Notes: generated by a model not told the origin, from the sequence alone. A stretch of DNA of 64,000 bases from Lithobates sylvaticus (GCA_028564925.1 CM053028.1:440784522-440848521); one strand, 5' to 3'; counted from the stretch's first letter, positions 44,725-57,599 are shown. Numbers and translations: made by a program.

Positions 44725-45488
44725 TTTTTGGTCCCTCTACTATTTTCCATTTTTTTGGTATCAGGCTCTTAGCAGCATTCATAAGGTGGACTGTCAGAAA
44801 GTTGGTGTATACTCTATATGGGGTTTCTACTCCATGAAACAGATATACCCAAGGGTCATGCGGTACCCGAGTATTCGTTATGTCCTTAATATATCCTAAT
44901 ATTTCCTTCCAATATAATTCGATCTTGGGGCAGCTCCACCATATGTGTGCCATCGTCCCTCTTTGACCACATCCCCTCCAACAATCAGGGGCTTGGTCTC
45001 TTTGGAATTTTGCTACGGTTACCGGGACCCTGTACCACCTGGATAGACATTTATAATTTGTCTCAACCATTCCGATGTTAACCGAGGATGTATGTACCAG
45101 TTTTAATATTTTCTTTACCTCTTGGTTCTCCCCTCGTGTGCCTATTTCCCTTTCCCAACTTTTTATGTATGTCGGTATCTCCGCCTCGTCACCCTGCTGC
45201 AAGATTTTATAAATGCGAGAGATCCTTCCTTTTTTTGTCTCGGATTCACACATCTTCTCTATCGCCGTCAGTTCAACCCCTCCTCTCAATGGCTGGGGAA
45301 GAGAGAGGACGAAATGACTCAGCTGGAGATAGCGCCATCCATTCATTTGAAAAAGTTTTTTCTCTTTTAAATCTTGTATAGTGCTTATTTTCCCTCTGTG
45401 TAAAATGTGTCTCAGTTGTGCCCCTTCACTCTTGATCCAATTCCCTCCCACTTGTCTTTTACCTGGTGTGAAGTAATTGTTATCTTTT
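44725..45488 (-). pseudogene. LINE C ORF2, C-terminal segment
   Basis: Continues from ALKDNN on the other side of LINE D with YFTPGKRQVGGNWIKSEG. It contains ETNYKCLSRWYRVP and the knuckle CWRGCGQRGTMAHIWWSCP and ends NAAKSLIPKKWKIVEGP followed by the A tail. The frame is open through this segment (residues run without stops from 45451 to 44725). Confidence 0.85.
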
Positions 45489-45798
45489 TTTTTTTTTTTA
45501 TATATCTTTATTTATCAAAAATTTTCTATTATTACAATTTAACATTCAAAACATTTATACAAAAGGTGTCAGCCTATTCCTTATACATTCATATGCATAA
45601 CCGTTTACATCCTTGTATCTTCATAGATTTGCTAACACCTTTCATCATCCTAATCCACCTCCATTTATTCCACAACTACCAACATATTCATTCTAAAATA
45701 AAAAATTGAGTGCAAGAAAAAAGAGGAAGAAGAAAGAGGAAAAAAAAAAAAAAGGAAAAAAAGGAAAAGGGAAAGGGGGAACACAAAAGAGGGATCCC

Positions 45799-48700
45799 CT
45801 ATCTCTCTCTTACTAAATCCCTCCATCCTGGGTATAATATTTTAAATCGTAGCCAGGTCTGCCAAGCATTATTTGCTTCCTCTCTATTTGCATTTTCTTT
45901 TTCCATTCTTGTCTCCAGTTTACACATTTCGTCCATCTCCCTTTCCCATTCTTCTATATTAGGACCGCTACTGTTTTTCCATTTCCTGGCGATAATGGTT
46001 CGTGCTGCCGTTAAAAAGAATTTCAGGGTTCCCTTTCTCACCCTTTTTACTGATCCCATATTCATGGATATTACCGACATCAAGATGTCAGGCTTGAGTT
46101 CTATTCCTGTCATCAAAGCATATGTTTTGTATATCTGTTCCCAGAAGTTGTATACTCTAGGACAGTCAAACCATATATGTGACATGGTTCCGACGGCTTG
46201 GAGGCATCTCCAGCATATTTTGCTATTCTCAGGATTAATTTTATTCATATCTGTTGGACATCGATACCATCTTGTCAACAATTTATAGTTTCTTTCTTGG
46301 TCTCTGCTAGATTTGGATAATTTGTGAATAATTTTAAAGGCTTCCTTCCATTTCTCTTTAGGGATGTCTATTTCTAATTCTTCCTCCCACCTTTTTATAT
46401 ATATGATCTCTTTTATCCTGTTGTTTTTCATTAGATATTTATATACCGTAGACAGGTTATGGGTCGGTTTCTGTTCTTCTATTAATATTTCTTCAAGGGC
46501 CAATAAAGGTCTACTTATTGCATCCTTTTTTGCTATATGGGAGATGTATTTGTTTAATTGCCAATACTGAATCCAGTTTTTTTTATATTCTATACCCATA
46601 TCTTCAAACCGTATTAACCTATCATGCTCAATTATGTCTCTTATTCTAATATCTTGTTCTTTCTTCCATTTTAGGAAGGTTCCTATTTTCATTGCTAATG
46701 GAAATTCGGGGTTATCAAATAAGGGAGTCATTGGCCCTATATATGTTGTTCCTTTGCCTAGTCTTATTAGTCCATCCCATACTTTCAGTACCCGGCCTGC
46801 AAAGTACGGCATGTCTCCGTCTGGTGGACGTCTCTCTTTTCTGATCCACGGCAATGACTTTAGGCTAATAGTTGAGATCTCTTTTTCCAATCTGACCTAC
46901 TCTTTAGAATCTTCATTTTGGAACCAATCTATTAGTCTAGTTATTAGGGCCGCCTTTAGGTATGTCGAGATATCGGGGAGTGCCAGTCCTCCTTCCTCCT
47001 TGGAGCGGGTCAGTATTGACCTGCTTATTCTAGCAGGTTTGCCGGCCCAGATGAAGCTTCCTATATCTTTGCGTATCTGATTTAACATTTTCTTTATAGG
47101 GAAGAGTGGTATGGCCTGAAATATATATAAAATCTTAGGTAAAATATCCATTTTTATAATATTTATCCTCCCTATCCAGGAATGATTCCCTTTTGCATAT
47201 TGTTGTAGTAGCTTACTTATTTTGTTTATGATTGGGAGGTAATTAAGTTCATATAATTTGTCTAAATCTTTGGGGATATAAATTCCTAAGTATTTTACCG
47301 CTAAAGGTTGCCATTTGAAGGGAAAATTAGCCCTAATGATTTCTATTTTATTTTCAGGAAGTATAATCTCCATTATTTCGGATTTATTGTAGTTTACTTT
47401 AAAATTACTAACTCTGGAAAAGTTATCAAATTCTTGTATTAAGTTGGGGAGTGTTATTACCGGGTTTGTTATATATACCAGTAGATCATCTGCATAAACA
47501 GACAGTTTGTACTCTGTCTCCCCTACCCTCAGCCCTTGTATGTCTTTATTGTTCCGAATGGCTATTGCTAAATGTTCCATAATCAGAACATATAGTAGAG
47601 GAGACAGAGGACAACCCTGTCTAGTTCCGTTAGTTATCGTTATAGACTCAGAGATCTCTCCTGCTGCCCTAATTCTAGCGATGGGTTTTTGGTATATTAC
47701 CATTATTTTTTCTAATAGCTTTGGTCCTATTCCCCACTGTTTTAATGTCTCTTCGAGAAAACACCATCCCACCCTGTCAAACGCCTTTTCGGCGTCTACC
47801 GTCAATAGACAGGATGGGATGGTGTGTCTCCGAGCATAGTCAATGAGCGTTACTGTTTTGGAAGTATTATCTCTTGCTTCTCTCCCCTTTACAAAGCCCG
47901 CTTGGTCCAAGTGTATGTAGCTTGGGAGTATGGGAGTTAGTCTGTTGGCTATGATTTTTGAATATATCCTGAGGTCAATATTTGTCAGTGAAATGGGTCG
48001 GTAGCTGCTACAACTGGTAAGATCTTTTTCGGGTTTGGGTATTAGAGAGATATAGGCCTGCATTCCTTGTGTGACGAAGGGTTGATTAATTGTTACTTCA
48101 TTAAATAAGCGTTTCAGGATCGGAACTAATAGATCTCTAAACATTTTGTAAAACCTTGGGGTGAAGCCATCCGGGCCTGGGCTTTTCCCTATTACTAGAG
48201 AGTCCACTACCTTTTTAATTTCGTCTTCTGTTATTTCCTCTTCGAGCTGTTCTTTTTCAGACATTGTTAGTGTTTGTATCGGGGTGTTTTTTATATATTC
48301 TTGCACCTGTTGTTGATAGGCTTCCGGATTCCTTTCTACCCAAGGATTGGGGATGTTATATAACTTAGTGTAAAAATTACGGAAAGTATCCACGATATCT
48401 TTTGGCTTATAAACATAGTTGCCTGTTTCATCTTTAATTTTTACAATTGAGGTTAAATTTGTTTGTTGGTGTATCTTCCTCGCCAATAGTTTCCCCGGTT
48501 TATTCCCTTGGACATAATTCAGAGACCGTATTTTATGTCGACTTAATAGGGTTTCTTCATCTAATAATAATTTCAGCTCGTTTGTTTTGGTGGTAAGTTC
48601 TCCTAATAGCTCCTGTCCCAAATTTTGCTTATGTTCTTTACTTATTCTTTCTATTTCTTTTGATAATTGAGATATTTTGTTATCTTTCATTTTTTTTAAT

Positions 48701-49603
48701 CTAGACCCATGTTTGATAAATAGACCTCTTATAATACATTTTAGTGTTTCCCATTGGTTGGGTGGGGAGGTGTCATCTTCCAAATGGTCTACCAAAAAAT
48801 TCGTTATTGCTTCTCTGATCTCTGTTAGACAAGTTTCATCAAATAGCAAATTATCATTGAGTCTCCAAGAGTTCCTAGTTCTTTTTCCTTTGTCTATAGT
48901 CAGGGTAATGTAGATAGGTGCGTGATCTGACCATATCGCGCTACCGATCTCTGGGGAAGAGATTTCGGGCAGTCCTTGTTGATTTACCAAAAGGTAGTCT
49001 AGTCGATGATAGGTTCCATGGACCTTTGACAGGAACGTATAGTCCCTATCTTGCGGGTGGGCCATTCTCCATGTATCTACCAGATGATATTTATTCAGCA
49101 TTTCTAAAAAAAAATTTCTTGCCATATTTTTTTTTTTTTTTGGGGGAGCTGAGGTGTCCAGTTCGGGGTCAAAAATAAAATTGAAATCTCCGCCGATTAC
49201 GGTGATTCCTTCTGCTTTACTCATTAGATCTATTAGGAGTTTCGTCCCGAATTCAATTTGATCATAGTTAGGCAAATATATGTTAATAAGGGTGTATTTC
49301 TTGCCAAAAATATTGACTTTCAACAACAACCCTCTGCCGTCCTTATTCCTATGAATTTCTAATATTTGATGTGGTACGGATTTGTGTATTGTGATAGCCA
49401 CCCCTAGATTTTGAATATGTGAAAGAGTCATGGTACCAAGTTGGATAATGCCTATTTCGAATAGTAGGTATCTGGTCTGAACAGAAATGTGTCTCCTGGA
49501 GCATAAGGATGCCAATATTTTGTCTATGGCATGACTGGAGGACTTGAAGTCTTTTAGAGGGTGCGTTTAATCCTCTGATATTGTATGAGCATATTTTTAT
49601 CAT
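45799..49603 (-). pseudogene. LINE D ORF2: endonuclease/reverse transcriptase, two lesions
   Basis: About 1268 codons from MIKICSYNIRGLNAPSKR. Endonuclease: LMLQETHF, GGDFNFIFDPELD, TYHRLDYLL, WSDHAPIYIT. Reverse transcriptase: GKSPGPDGFTPRFY, SYRPISLTNIDLRIYSK, HLDQAGFVKGREARDN, LTVDAEKAFDRVGW, NGTRQGCPLSPLLY and an intact SVYADDLLVY catalytic box. C-terminal knuckle: CWRCLQAVGTMSHIWFDCP. The end is GWRDLVRER. Lesions are a one-base frameshift near 49400 (within SKSRGVAITIHK) and an in-frame TAG at 46897-46899. It nicks the target and copies LINE RNA at the nick. Confidence 0.95.
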
Positions 49604-49604
49604 G

Positions 49605-51028
49605 TTGGAAATTTCCGCAGGATGGAAGGAGAAGCGAGAGAGAGAGAGAGAGAGGGGGATGATTGGGGAAAAAAAAAAAAAAGAAAAAAAAAGGGGGGAG
49701 GTGTGTACTATCTAGGTTGTGTACTTTTTAATCAACTTTACATTCATTTCATTCACATTACATACATTTATGTCCTAAATCTACGACTAATCTAAGTCAA
49801 CCCTTAATCAATAAGGTCCCTATTTGGGGTACATGAGCGCGTCCCCGAGCGGGTCGGTGCCCTCCCCAATCAAATTTATTAATTATATATTCTTTATATT
49901 TTATATTAACGAGAAGAAAAGAGGGAAGAAGAGATAAGAAGTGAGAAAAGAAAGCAATATCCTATTTGATCCTGGTGAAGAGAGGAGGGAAGGGGGAAGG
50001 GGAACAGGAGGAAGCGGGGGAGGGAGAAGAAAGAGGGAGAAAAAAAAAAAAAAGAGCAATTTAATAGAGGAAAAGGGACAGACAAATCTTTATGGCGTGA
50101 CATTTTTTTCCCCCATCTGGTGTATATATACATAATTACATGTCTATATAAGCATATCTACCCCGTTGGTTTGAGTCTTATCATTACCCAGATCTTTGAC
50201 CCCCACCCCAGAAGAGAGGGAGAGAAAAAAGAAAAAAAAAAAAAAAGGGGCATGGGTGTATTAAAACCGTGTTACTTGAACCGTGTTACTTGTCTCTGTT
50301 GGACCGTGAAAGAGTGTCGTGTACCCCCAAAGAGAGGGGTGGGGAAGGGAAAAAAAAAAAAAAAGAAAAAGGGCATGGATGTATTAAAACCGTGTTACTT
50401 GTCTCTGTTGGACCGTGAAAGAGTGTCGTGTACCCCCAAAGAGAGGGGTGGGGAGGAAGAAAAAAAAAAAAAAAAAATTTTAATAGAAAGTGAAAATTTA
50501 TACATTCACATATTTGTGCTATCTTTATTATCCATATTGGATAGTGAAAAAAAAAAAAAAAAAAGTATTCACATATATAGTGCCTTCTTTATTGTCCATA
50601 TTGAGCAGTGCGAGAGAAAAAGAAAAGAAAAAGAGATTTTCCTCTCTTTCAGGGAAGGGGACAAAACTGGGGTGAGTCTTATTATTTCTATTTTGATCTC
50701 TAGCTTCTCCAGGGTACCCCCTCCACAGTATGTCTACATTCGTCCAATTTATATTCCTTTAGATATATATCCGTATACATTTCTATATCATTATTGATTT
50801 AGTTCTTACAATCTTACTTTTTTATATTCATTAACCCTTATTTTAGGAAACACACAAAAAAAAAAACAATTGAAAAGAAAAAAAAAAAAAAAAAAAAGGT
50901 GAATTCAATGGTGCTTCAGAAAAAAAAAAAAAAAAAAAAAAAAAAGAATATAAAAATTTTGTGAGTGTACTAGTGTTTGGTGCCAAATTAGTTATCCTCG
51001 GTGAACCTTGAAAATTGTTACACTCGAG

Positions 51029-51060
<32 letters not shown>

Positions 51061-51427
51061 GGAAGGGAACAAAAAAAAAAAACAAAAAAAAAACAAAACC
51101 ATTTCCTCCCTTCTCCTTCCCTTTCCTTCAAAAAAGTAAGATGTGTTAGTGCTATTGATGGCATATAGAACCGTGAGAAAAAAAAAAAAAAAAGGGGGAA
51201 AAAAAAGGGGAAAAAAAAAAAAGTGAATTCAGTGGTCTTTCAGAAAAAAAAAAAAGGGGGGGGGGATTTCTTAGTGTTTAAGTGCCATATTAAACCGTGA
51301 GCAATTATTATACACTCCCAAAAGAAAAAAAAAAGAAAAAAGAAAAAATGAAAGTAAAATCAAAAGTTTCTTGGACTTTCCCCATTCTCCACCCGACCCC
51401 CCTCCCCCTCCCCCCTCTGTGTTCTGT
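49605..51427 (-). other. LINE D inter-ORF region, homopolymer-rich
   Basis: On the plus strand more than a dozen A runs of 10-25 bases (pyrimidine tracts in the LINE's sense) alternate with G runs. A unit of about 110 bp containing 'gttggaccgtgaaagagtg' and 'acccccaaagagaggggtgg' is repeated in tandem at 50248-50366 and 50371-50477. 'gtgaattcaatggtgcttca' (50899) recurs as a variant at 51223. Open frames here are repeat artefacts. Confidence 0.7.
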
Positions 51428-52437
51428 CTATCTTCCTCTTCTTATCAATCCTTCCGAGATGTCCGAATATGTTTGCGGCCAAGCCGGTAAGTCAATCAAG
51501 GGTAGGTCTAGATTTTTCAAAAAGTCTGGAAGATCTTTTAAGTCCCGAAAGATATTTTTCTGACCGTTTTGATGGACTATTATTTGGAATGGGGTGCCCC
51601 ATTTATACAGGATATTCTTTTCCTTTAATATATCCAATAGTGGTTTTAGGGCTTTCCTTTTAATCAAGGTGTGTTTGGATAAGTCCTGCAAAAAGATCAG
51701 TGGGGCCCCCTCATATTCGAAGTTCCTCTGTTTCCTAGCCTCCGCCATAATATTTTCCTTTACCCGGAAAAAATGTATTCTGGAGATTACGTCTCTGGGT
51801 TTTGCTAGATCCTTGTCTTTTGGGCCTAGTGCTCTGTGTGCTCGGTCAATTTCAATACCAGTTGTATTTGGTTGCTTTAAGATTATATTAAATATTGCTT
51901 GTAATGTGTCTTTCAATTTATCTGATGTTATTGATTCTGAAAGTCCTCTAATTCTAATGTTGTTGCGTCTAGTTCTATTCTCCATTTCATCATGTCTTCC
52001 ATTTTCGTGTTTATGTTTTCCACCCTTTTTTGTGTCTCCATTACTGCTGCTTTCATAGTTTGTATCTCACTTTTATAGGAAGACTCTAATCTGTGCACAT
52101 ATCTATCCATGTCCTCTCTTGTGGGTATTGCTTTTATGTAGGATTGTATATCCCAATTTTGTCTGTCCAGGATTTCCTCCGTGTGTGGTGTAGTATGTTG
52201 ATCACTATTCTCCATGGCGATATTGGTTGCTACCCCTGAGTCTGTCGAGGAGGTCTTGGGGTCTATTATTGAGGTTTCAAAATTCTCAGGTGATAATTGT
52301 GGATTTGGATTTTTAAAAAACCCTGTTATGCCAGTTTTGGGATTCGGACTCGCCTTCGGTATCACTGGAGGGTTTTTTTGCGACCCTCCTATAGACCCTC
52401 TTTTGAGTTTTTGTGCATGCGTACTTTTGGGGGGCAT
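51428..52437 (-). pseudogene. LINE D ORF1 (L1-type RNA-binding protein), one frameshift
   Basis: Start MPPKSTHAQKLKRG, a basic Pro/Ser-rich N-terminus with GITGFFKNPNPQ, an acidic stretch, then IPTREDMDRYVHRLE and a coiled coil (ESSYKSEIQTMKAAVMETQK). The RRM begins RRNNIRIRGLSES with IDRAHRALGPK and PRDVISRIHFF. The C-terminal domain has FEYEGAPLIFLQDLS and YKWGTPFQI. A single frameshift lies near 51980 at MEDMMK/MENRTRR, where the frames overlap. Total about 336 residues, normal for the family. Confidence 0.92.
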
Positions 52438-52439
52438 TC

Positions 52440-53747
52440 CCCAGGAGAGGGAGAGAATAATTTTAGGGCCTCTGAGTATCGGGGTGTAATTCCCCCCAGT
52501 TCAGTATGGTTTCTTCCTAATTCTCTACCTCACTCCTCAGTCTTGCTCCCTGTTAGGTATTTCTCACAGTACCTTCAAGCCAATAATGTGGGGACTTTAC
52601 GGATTCATGCAGCTATATAAATTGCATAGATTACGTTTTGATCTCCAGGGTCTAAAGCGGGATGTATCCTTCTCCTGCGTGTATCTGATGTGGAGTAAAT
52701 AGGACCTCCTAAGGAGCTTAAGTGAAATGTGTACTTAAGTTCTAAGCAATATTGTGTTCTTACACAGACGTAGGATAAGATGTGCAGAGATCATTGAAAT
52801 ATTCAAAAATGTGCCCAAAAACAAAAAAAAAAGGAAAGCAGAAAAAATCCGTTTGCCATTGTTTTGGGATTTTCAACTTTTATATCTTGGTCTTTCCCAG
52901 GATTAGGGCCTTCCAGGTGTTTTCAGCAAACAGTCCTATATCATATATGGCTTTTAGTATACAGTCTAATAGGGTATTATAACCCTTATCTCAGGCATAT
53001 GTTGGTATAGGTAACATCCTGAAGTATCTATGTCAATGCCAGTTATTTGTTATATAAAAAAGAAAGGATCTTACCTCCCATGTATATTTACTTAAGACTG
53101 GATCGTATCTACCTGAGTTATCCCGTGCAGTTACGCCTGTAGTGTCCCCTGTTTGCCTTTGAAAAAGTGCACGGCTCCTTTGTGGTTTCGGTTACCGCCG
53201 GGAATGACCGAGCCTCTCCGTGTGAGTCAGTATACCGACGCCTCTCCACTCAGATCCTCTTCGGCTTATTCCGCTGGGGCCGTGAGACGGAGGAGCGATG
53301 GGGCACAATCCTTCAGCCCGGTGAGGTAGGTCCTTCTCTCCTATATTCGTCGGCTTTGTCCCTGGATGTAGGGTATCTCAAGATCTTCTGGCAGGTAGAC
53401 GTCCCCTATGCCGGCTTTCCTCCCCGAGGGTCTCGGCTGGATCAGCCTTGCTGTTTTATGCTGTATATGCCAAGTAAGGCAGGGCTATCTCCGGTACTTT
53501 CGGTTTTGATAGCGGGGTTTGCTGGAGAGTCTGCTAGTAGTCTCGAGCCGATATGACCAGGGTGAGTGCAAACATTGCTGCTACGACTCTCCGGCTGTGC
53601 GACCAGGTTGCGTCTGTCAGGTACTCGTTAGGGAACGCCCGTTCCCCATGTTCCTTCTCGTTAGCTTGTCAGTGTCTACAGCTGGGTGATTGGGGAGGGA
53701 GAGAGCATTGCTCAACACACGTCCGCTCCGGTCAGCGTCATCCCCCC
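52440..53747 (-). promoter_or_regulatory. LINE D 5' region
   Basis: 1.3 kb upstream of ORF1 on the minus strand, beginning at the target duplication. The outer 600 bp (53150-53747) are GC-richer with scattered CpG, as expected for an internal LINE promoter. No tandem monomers are seen, unlike LINEs A and C. Confidence 0.5.
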
Positions 53748-53763
53748 GTAATTGTTATCTTTT

Positions 53764-56627
53764 AAGGCTATTAAAGGTGAGTTATATTTCCACTTGTTAT
53801 GCTTGTGAACCCCGTCCCATACCTTCATTGCATTTCTTGTTAATGTGAGTGTGTTTCCCCCCAGTGCTCTGTAAATGGATGGTATCCATATATTATTTCC
53901 TAAATTAGTTCCTGCCGTGATGTGTTCTATCTTTGCCCAGCTTTTTTTACTCTCTGGTTTAGTCCATTCCACCACCCTTGTCAAATTCACTGCTTCATAA
54001 TATTTTTTAAAGTTCGCTACTCCTAATCCCCCCTGGTCTTTTTCTGTTTGTAAAATTCTTAACGCTATCCTAGGTTTTTTATTCAGCCATATTAATCTTG
54101 TAATTAGTGTTTTAATCACCTTGAAATATGGTGGGGTATATAAATGGGAAGCATTTGGAGTTTATAAAGTATCTTGGGCAGGATAATCATCTTCATCGCG
54201 TTTATCCGCCCTATCAAAGACAGGGGTCTGGCTGCTATTCTTTTAGTTTCTGTAATTGGCCTGGTAGATCTTATCTATAGAAGGGGTTAATTTTATTCCC
54301 AGGTATTTTATTTCTGTATTTTTCCAGGGAAATTTAAATTCTCTTTGTAAACTCTGCTCTTCCTTCGGGCTGATGTTAATATTTAATACTTCTGACTTGT
54401 CTGGGTTGATTTTAAAATTTGATAATTCTCCATATTCCCTTAATGTACTCAATAAATTGGGCATGGTGATTCGGGGATTAGTAACATAAAATAAGAGATC
54501 ATCTGCAAATGCAGCAACTTTGTGTGTTTCTTCTCCAACTTGTACCCCTCCTATATCTAAATTCTTTCTTACCATTGATAGTAGGGGGCTCTAGTGTCAT
54601 TATGAACAGGAGGGGTGACAGCGGACACCCCTGCCTGGTGCCATTATATAGCCTAAAAGGGGGGGACAGCCCCCCGTTTATTCTTATAGCCGCCATTGGG
54701 TTCCTGTACAATGTCTTAATTCTCCCTATTATTTTGGCCCCAAAACCCATCCCCTCTAGGGTCCCCATCATGAATCCCCAGTCTACTCTATTGAAAGCTT
54801 TCTCCGCGTCTATCGAGAGGAGTAGACTGGGAATTCCCCCCTCTCTCATTTTCTGGAGAAGAAGTAATGTTCTAATCCCGTTGTCTTTGCCCTCTCTCCC
54901 TGTTACAAACCCTACCTGGTCTGGGTGCACTAATTCCGGTACTATATCTTTAATCCTGTCTGCCAGTATTTTTGCATAGATCTTGATATCTATATTCAGC
55001 AGCGAGATTGGTCTGTAGCTTGAGCAAATTTTATTATCTTTTCCCTCTTTTAAAACTGTTGTGATCGTGGCCATTGATGCGTCCTTGCTCAGTTCATATC
55101 TCTGGCCCAATCCGTTAAAGTATGCGCATATTCTGTGAGTCAATATTTCACTAAACTTTTTTAGGTATTCCATGATAAAGCCGTCTGGTCCTGGACTTTT
55201 CCCTCTCGCTGACTCTTTTATAACCCGATTTACCTCTTCAACTGTTATTGGGCATTCTAGTTCCTGGGCCAACTCCTCCGAGATATGGGGGAGGTTAGCC
55301 CTCTGCACGTACTCCTTAATCTTTTTTTTCCCTATCTATAACCTGTGTTACTGTTTGATTTTTATTAACTGAATATAACTGTGCATAATACTCCTTGAAC
55401 ACCCCTGCAATATATGTGGTCTTATTCACTATTTCCCCTTTTTTATTTAGCATTTTCTCTATATAGTTGAGTGATCTTTTTTTCCGCAACATCTGGGCTA
55501 GGCTTCGACTGTTTTTATTGCCCCACTGATATCTCTCTTTCGCTATTCTGTTATACCTTTTTCTATTTTCCACTTCCATCAGTTCCTCCCTCTTGACCAC
55601 CAGATTATGTCGCAATGCCACGTCTTGTTGATCCCTACTATTCTTTTTTTGGGCCTGCTCTAGTCTATAGATTTCCTCTATTAGTTCTTCTCTTCTTTTA
55701 TTTTCTTCCTTCTTCCTCCTTGCCCCCATTGAAATGAATATCCCCCTTATATAGGCTTTATGGGCCTCCCAGATTGTGTCACTATCTACCTCTTCCGTCT
55801 CATTAGTCTGAAAGAAGAGTTCCAGTTCCCTTTTTATTTTATCCGCTCCATTTTTATCAAGGAGAGTCTTGTTTAATTTCCAGGAGAATGGTTGTTTTTT
55901 TATTTCTGGGATCCTAATTTTCATTTCCACTGGCGCATGATCTGATAGGGATATTATTTCTATTTTTGAGGATACTATATGGTCTAACATATTATGTTCT
56001 ACTAACCAGTAGTCAATCCTTGTATACGTCCCATGTCCCGGGATAGTAGAACGAAAAGTCTCTAGTCTTTGGGTATTGCGCTCTCCATGCATCCACTAAC
56101 TGTAGCTGATGCATTTGGTCCTTAATTACTTTCAATTGGGTGTTCCTTATCCCCTGTGCATGGAACGTACTGTCTAATTCAGGATCCATGCAGAAATTGA
56201 AGTCTCCTGCAATAAGCACTCTTCCCTTTTTAAATTCCCATAGTCTTTTTAGGGTCTCTTTCAAGAACATTATTGGGTTCCTATTTGGGCAATATATGTT
56301 CGCCATTGTATATTCTTTACCCCATAACTTTCCTTTCAGGAATAGGAATCTTCCCTCTGGATCATTTAATCTATCATCCAGAGTGAAGCGAACCTCCCCA
56401 TCTATGCCTATGGCCACACCTTTTGATTTGTTATATAATGAGTCTCCGTAATACCAGGTCGGAAACCTCTGGGAGTATAGTCTTATTCTTGTCTCATAAG
56501 TTAAATGTGTTTCTTGTAGAAAGGCCATCCCAGCCCCATATCTCTCTATTTATTTGATTATTTTGTGTCTCTTCCCTGATGTATTTAGACCTCTGACGTT
56601 GTATGTTATCAAATTAACCGTGGTCAT
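53764..56627 (-). pseudogene. LINE C ORF2, N-terminal and central segment
   Basis: Start MTTVNLITYNVRGLN. Endonuclease: FLQETHL, AGDFNFCMDPELD, YTRIDYWLVE, LSDHAPVEMK. Reverse transcriptase: GKSPGPDGFIMEYL, SYRPISLLNIDIKIYAK, LSIDAEKAFNRVDW, NGTRQGCPLSPLLF and a catalytic AAFADDLLFY box. It ends at SPLIALKDNN where LINE D enters. Breaks include an in-frame stop near 56560 and frame changes near 56060, 55320, 54560 and 54180. The remaining C-terminus is at 45488-44725. Confidence 0.9.
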
Positions 56628-57144
56628 AGTGTCACTTTCGGTGTACCTTGGGATATGTTCCCATCTGGGGCGGCACTACTGAAGTTAGAACTGTACATTT
56701 TTTTTCTTTTTCCCCTTTTCCCTTCCCTCTTCACTTTTCCCCTGCTGCTTATTTAAGATGGTGCCCCTACTCCTCCCACCCCTCTCCCTCCCTTCTCCGA
56801 AGTCCTCCCCTAGCTCCTTCCCCTCCCCCCCGGTATCTCTTGTCTCCACCCCTTCCCCCCCAACCCCCTCCCTTGGCCCTTTAACGGCCCTGGTGTCGTA
56901 ATCTGGGTTATCCCCACATCCCATCATTACGCACCCTATCTCTTGGGGTGTAGCTCCAGCTGCAGCCTCCTATCTCCTACCTCCTCTCCTCCCCCTGAGC
57001 ATATAGGGAAGATAAGTGGCAGGGGTGAGTGCACGTCTGGTCCCCCAGCCCTAGACCAGTAAGAGAAAAAAATAAAAATAATAAGAAAAAAAGAAAAATA
57101 CACAAACTTGGCACCGAAGGACGAAGTGGCAGGTCCAGCCCATC

Positions 57145-57481
57145 ATCCCCTCCTCATTTTTAATCAGATTCTGCATTTTGCTAAACATATCAATCATGTC
57201 CGCTTTAGTAGGTATTTGGGTCAAGGCACTCTGTTCCTCCTTGTTGATTCTCTCCACTCCTCTCTCCCCCTCCGCCTCCCCTGTAGACGTCTCTCCTTGG
57301 GCACCCTTTAATTTTCCATTTCTTTCTTGCTGCTCTTTGTACTTTGTTGCTTTTCCATCCCTGGGCCTGCTATATTCCCTTCCTTGGGCGTTAAGTATTT
57401 TTGTATTGTACTGGTGTTTATACTTGTATTCAGGCTTTCCCTTGAGACCTTTTTTATACCTCTCTGCGTTCGCCCTCTCAT
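57145..57481 (-). pseudogene. LINE C ORF1 relic (N-terminal part only)
   Basis: Start MRGRTQRGIKKVSRESL, then SINTSTIQKYLTPKEGN. After a frameshift near 57320 comes GAQGETSTGEAEGERGVERI and IPTKADMIDMFSKMQNLI, the entry to the coiled coil seen in LINE A, B and D ORF1. After about 57153 the coiled coil, RRM and C-terminal domain are absent. The sequence to the ORF2 start (57144-56628) is C/T-rich spacer, so ORF1 suffered an internal deletion. Confidence 0.65.
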
Positions 57482-57599
57482 ATTCTTACCAACTTAACTG
57501 TTATTGCTCCCCCCCCTCAGTATTCCAGCCTTTGAGCGCTTATTGTATCATATTTGATGTCATTTATATATCATATATAAAGCATTTACAATAGAGAAT

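Larger units (their letters stand above)
45489..53747 (-). mobile_element. LINE D: near-intact L1/Tx1-like LINE, innermost and youngest
   Basis: 8.26 kb bounded by a perfect 16-bp duplication 'gtaattgttatctttt' at 45473-45488 and 53748-53763. The tail appears as a T run on the plus strand (45485-45499). Minus-strand order: 5' region 53747-52440, ORF1 52437-51428, an unusual homopolymer-rich inter-ORF region 51427-49605, ORF2 49603-45799, a 3' region of about 300 bp. Only three lesions are seen in the two ORFs, so it is likely recent. It interrupts LINE C ORF2 at the codon pair DN/NY. Confidence 0.95.

Noticed and set aside
50120-50797. 225-codon plus-strand open frame
   Set aside because: It runs through A- and G-rich low-complexity spacer antisense to LINE D and is mostly Lys/Arg/Glu from homopolymers.
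56648-57311. Plus-strand Pro/Ser-rich frames opposite LINE C
   Set aside because: They are antisense to the pyrimidine-biased spacer between LINE C ORF1 and ORF2.
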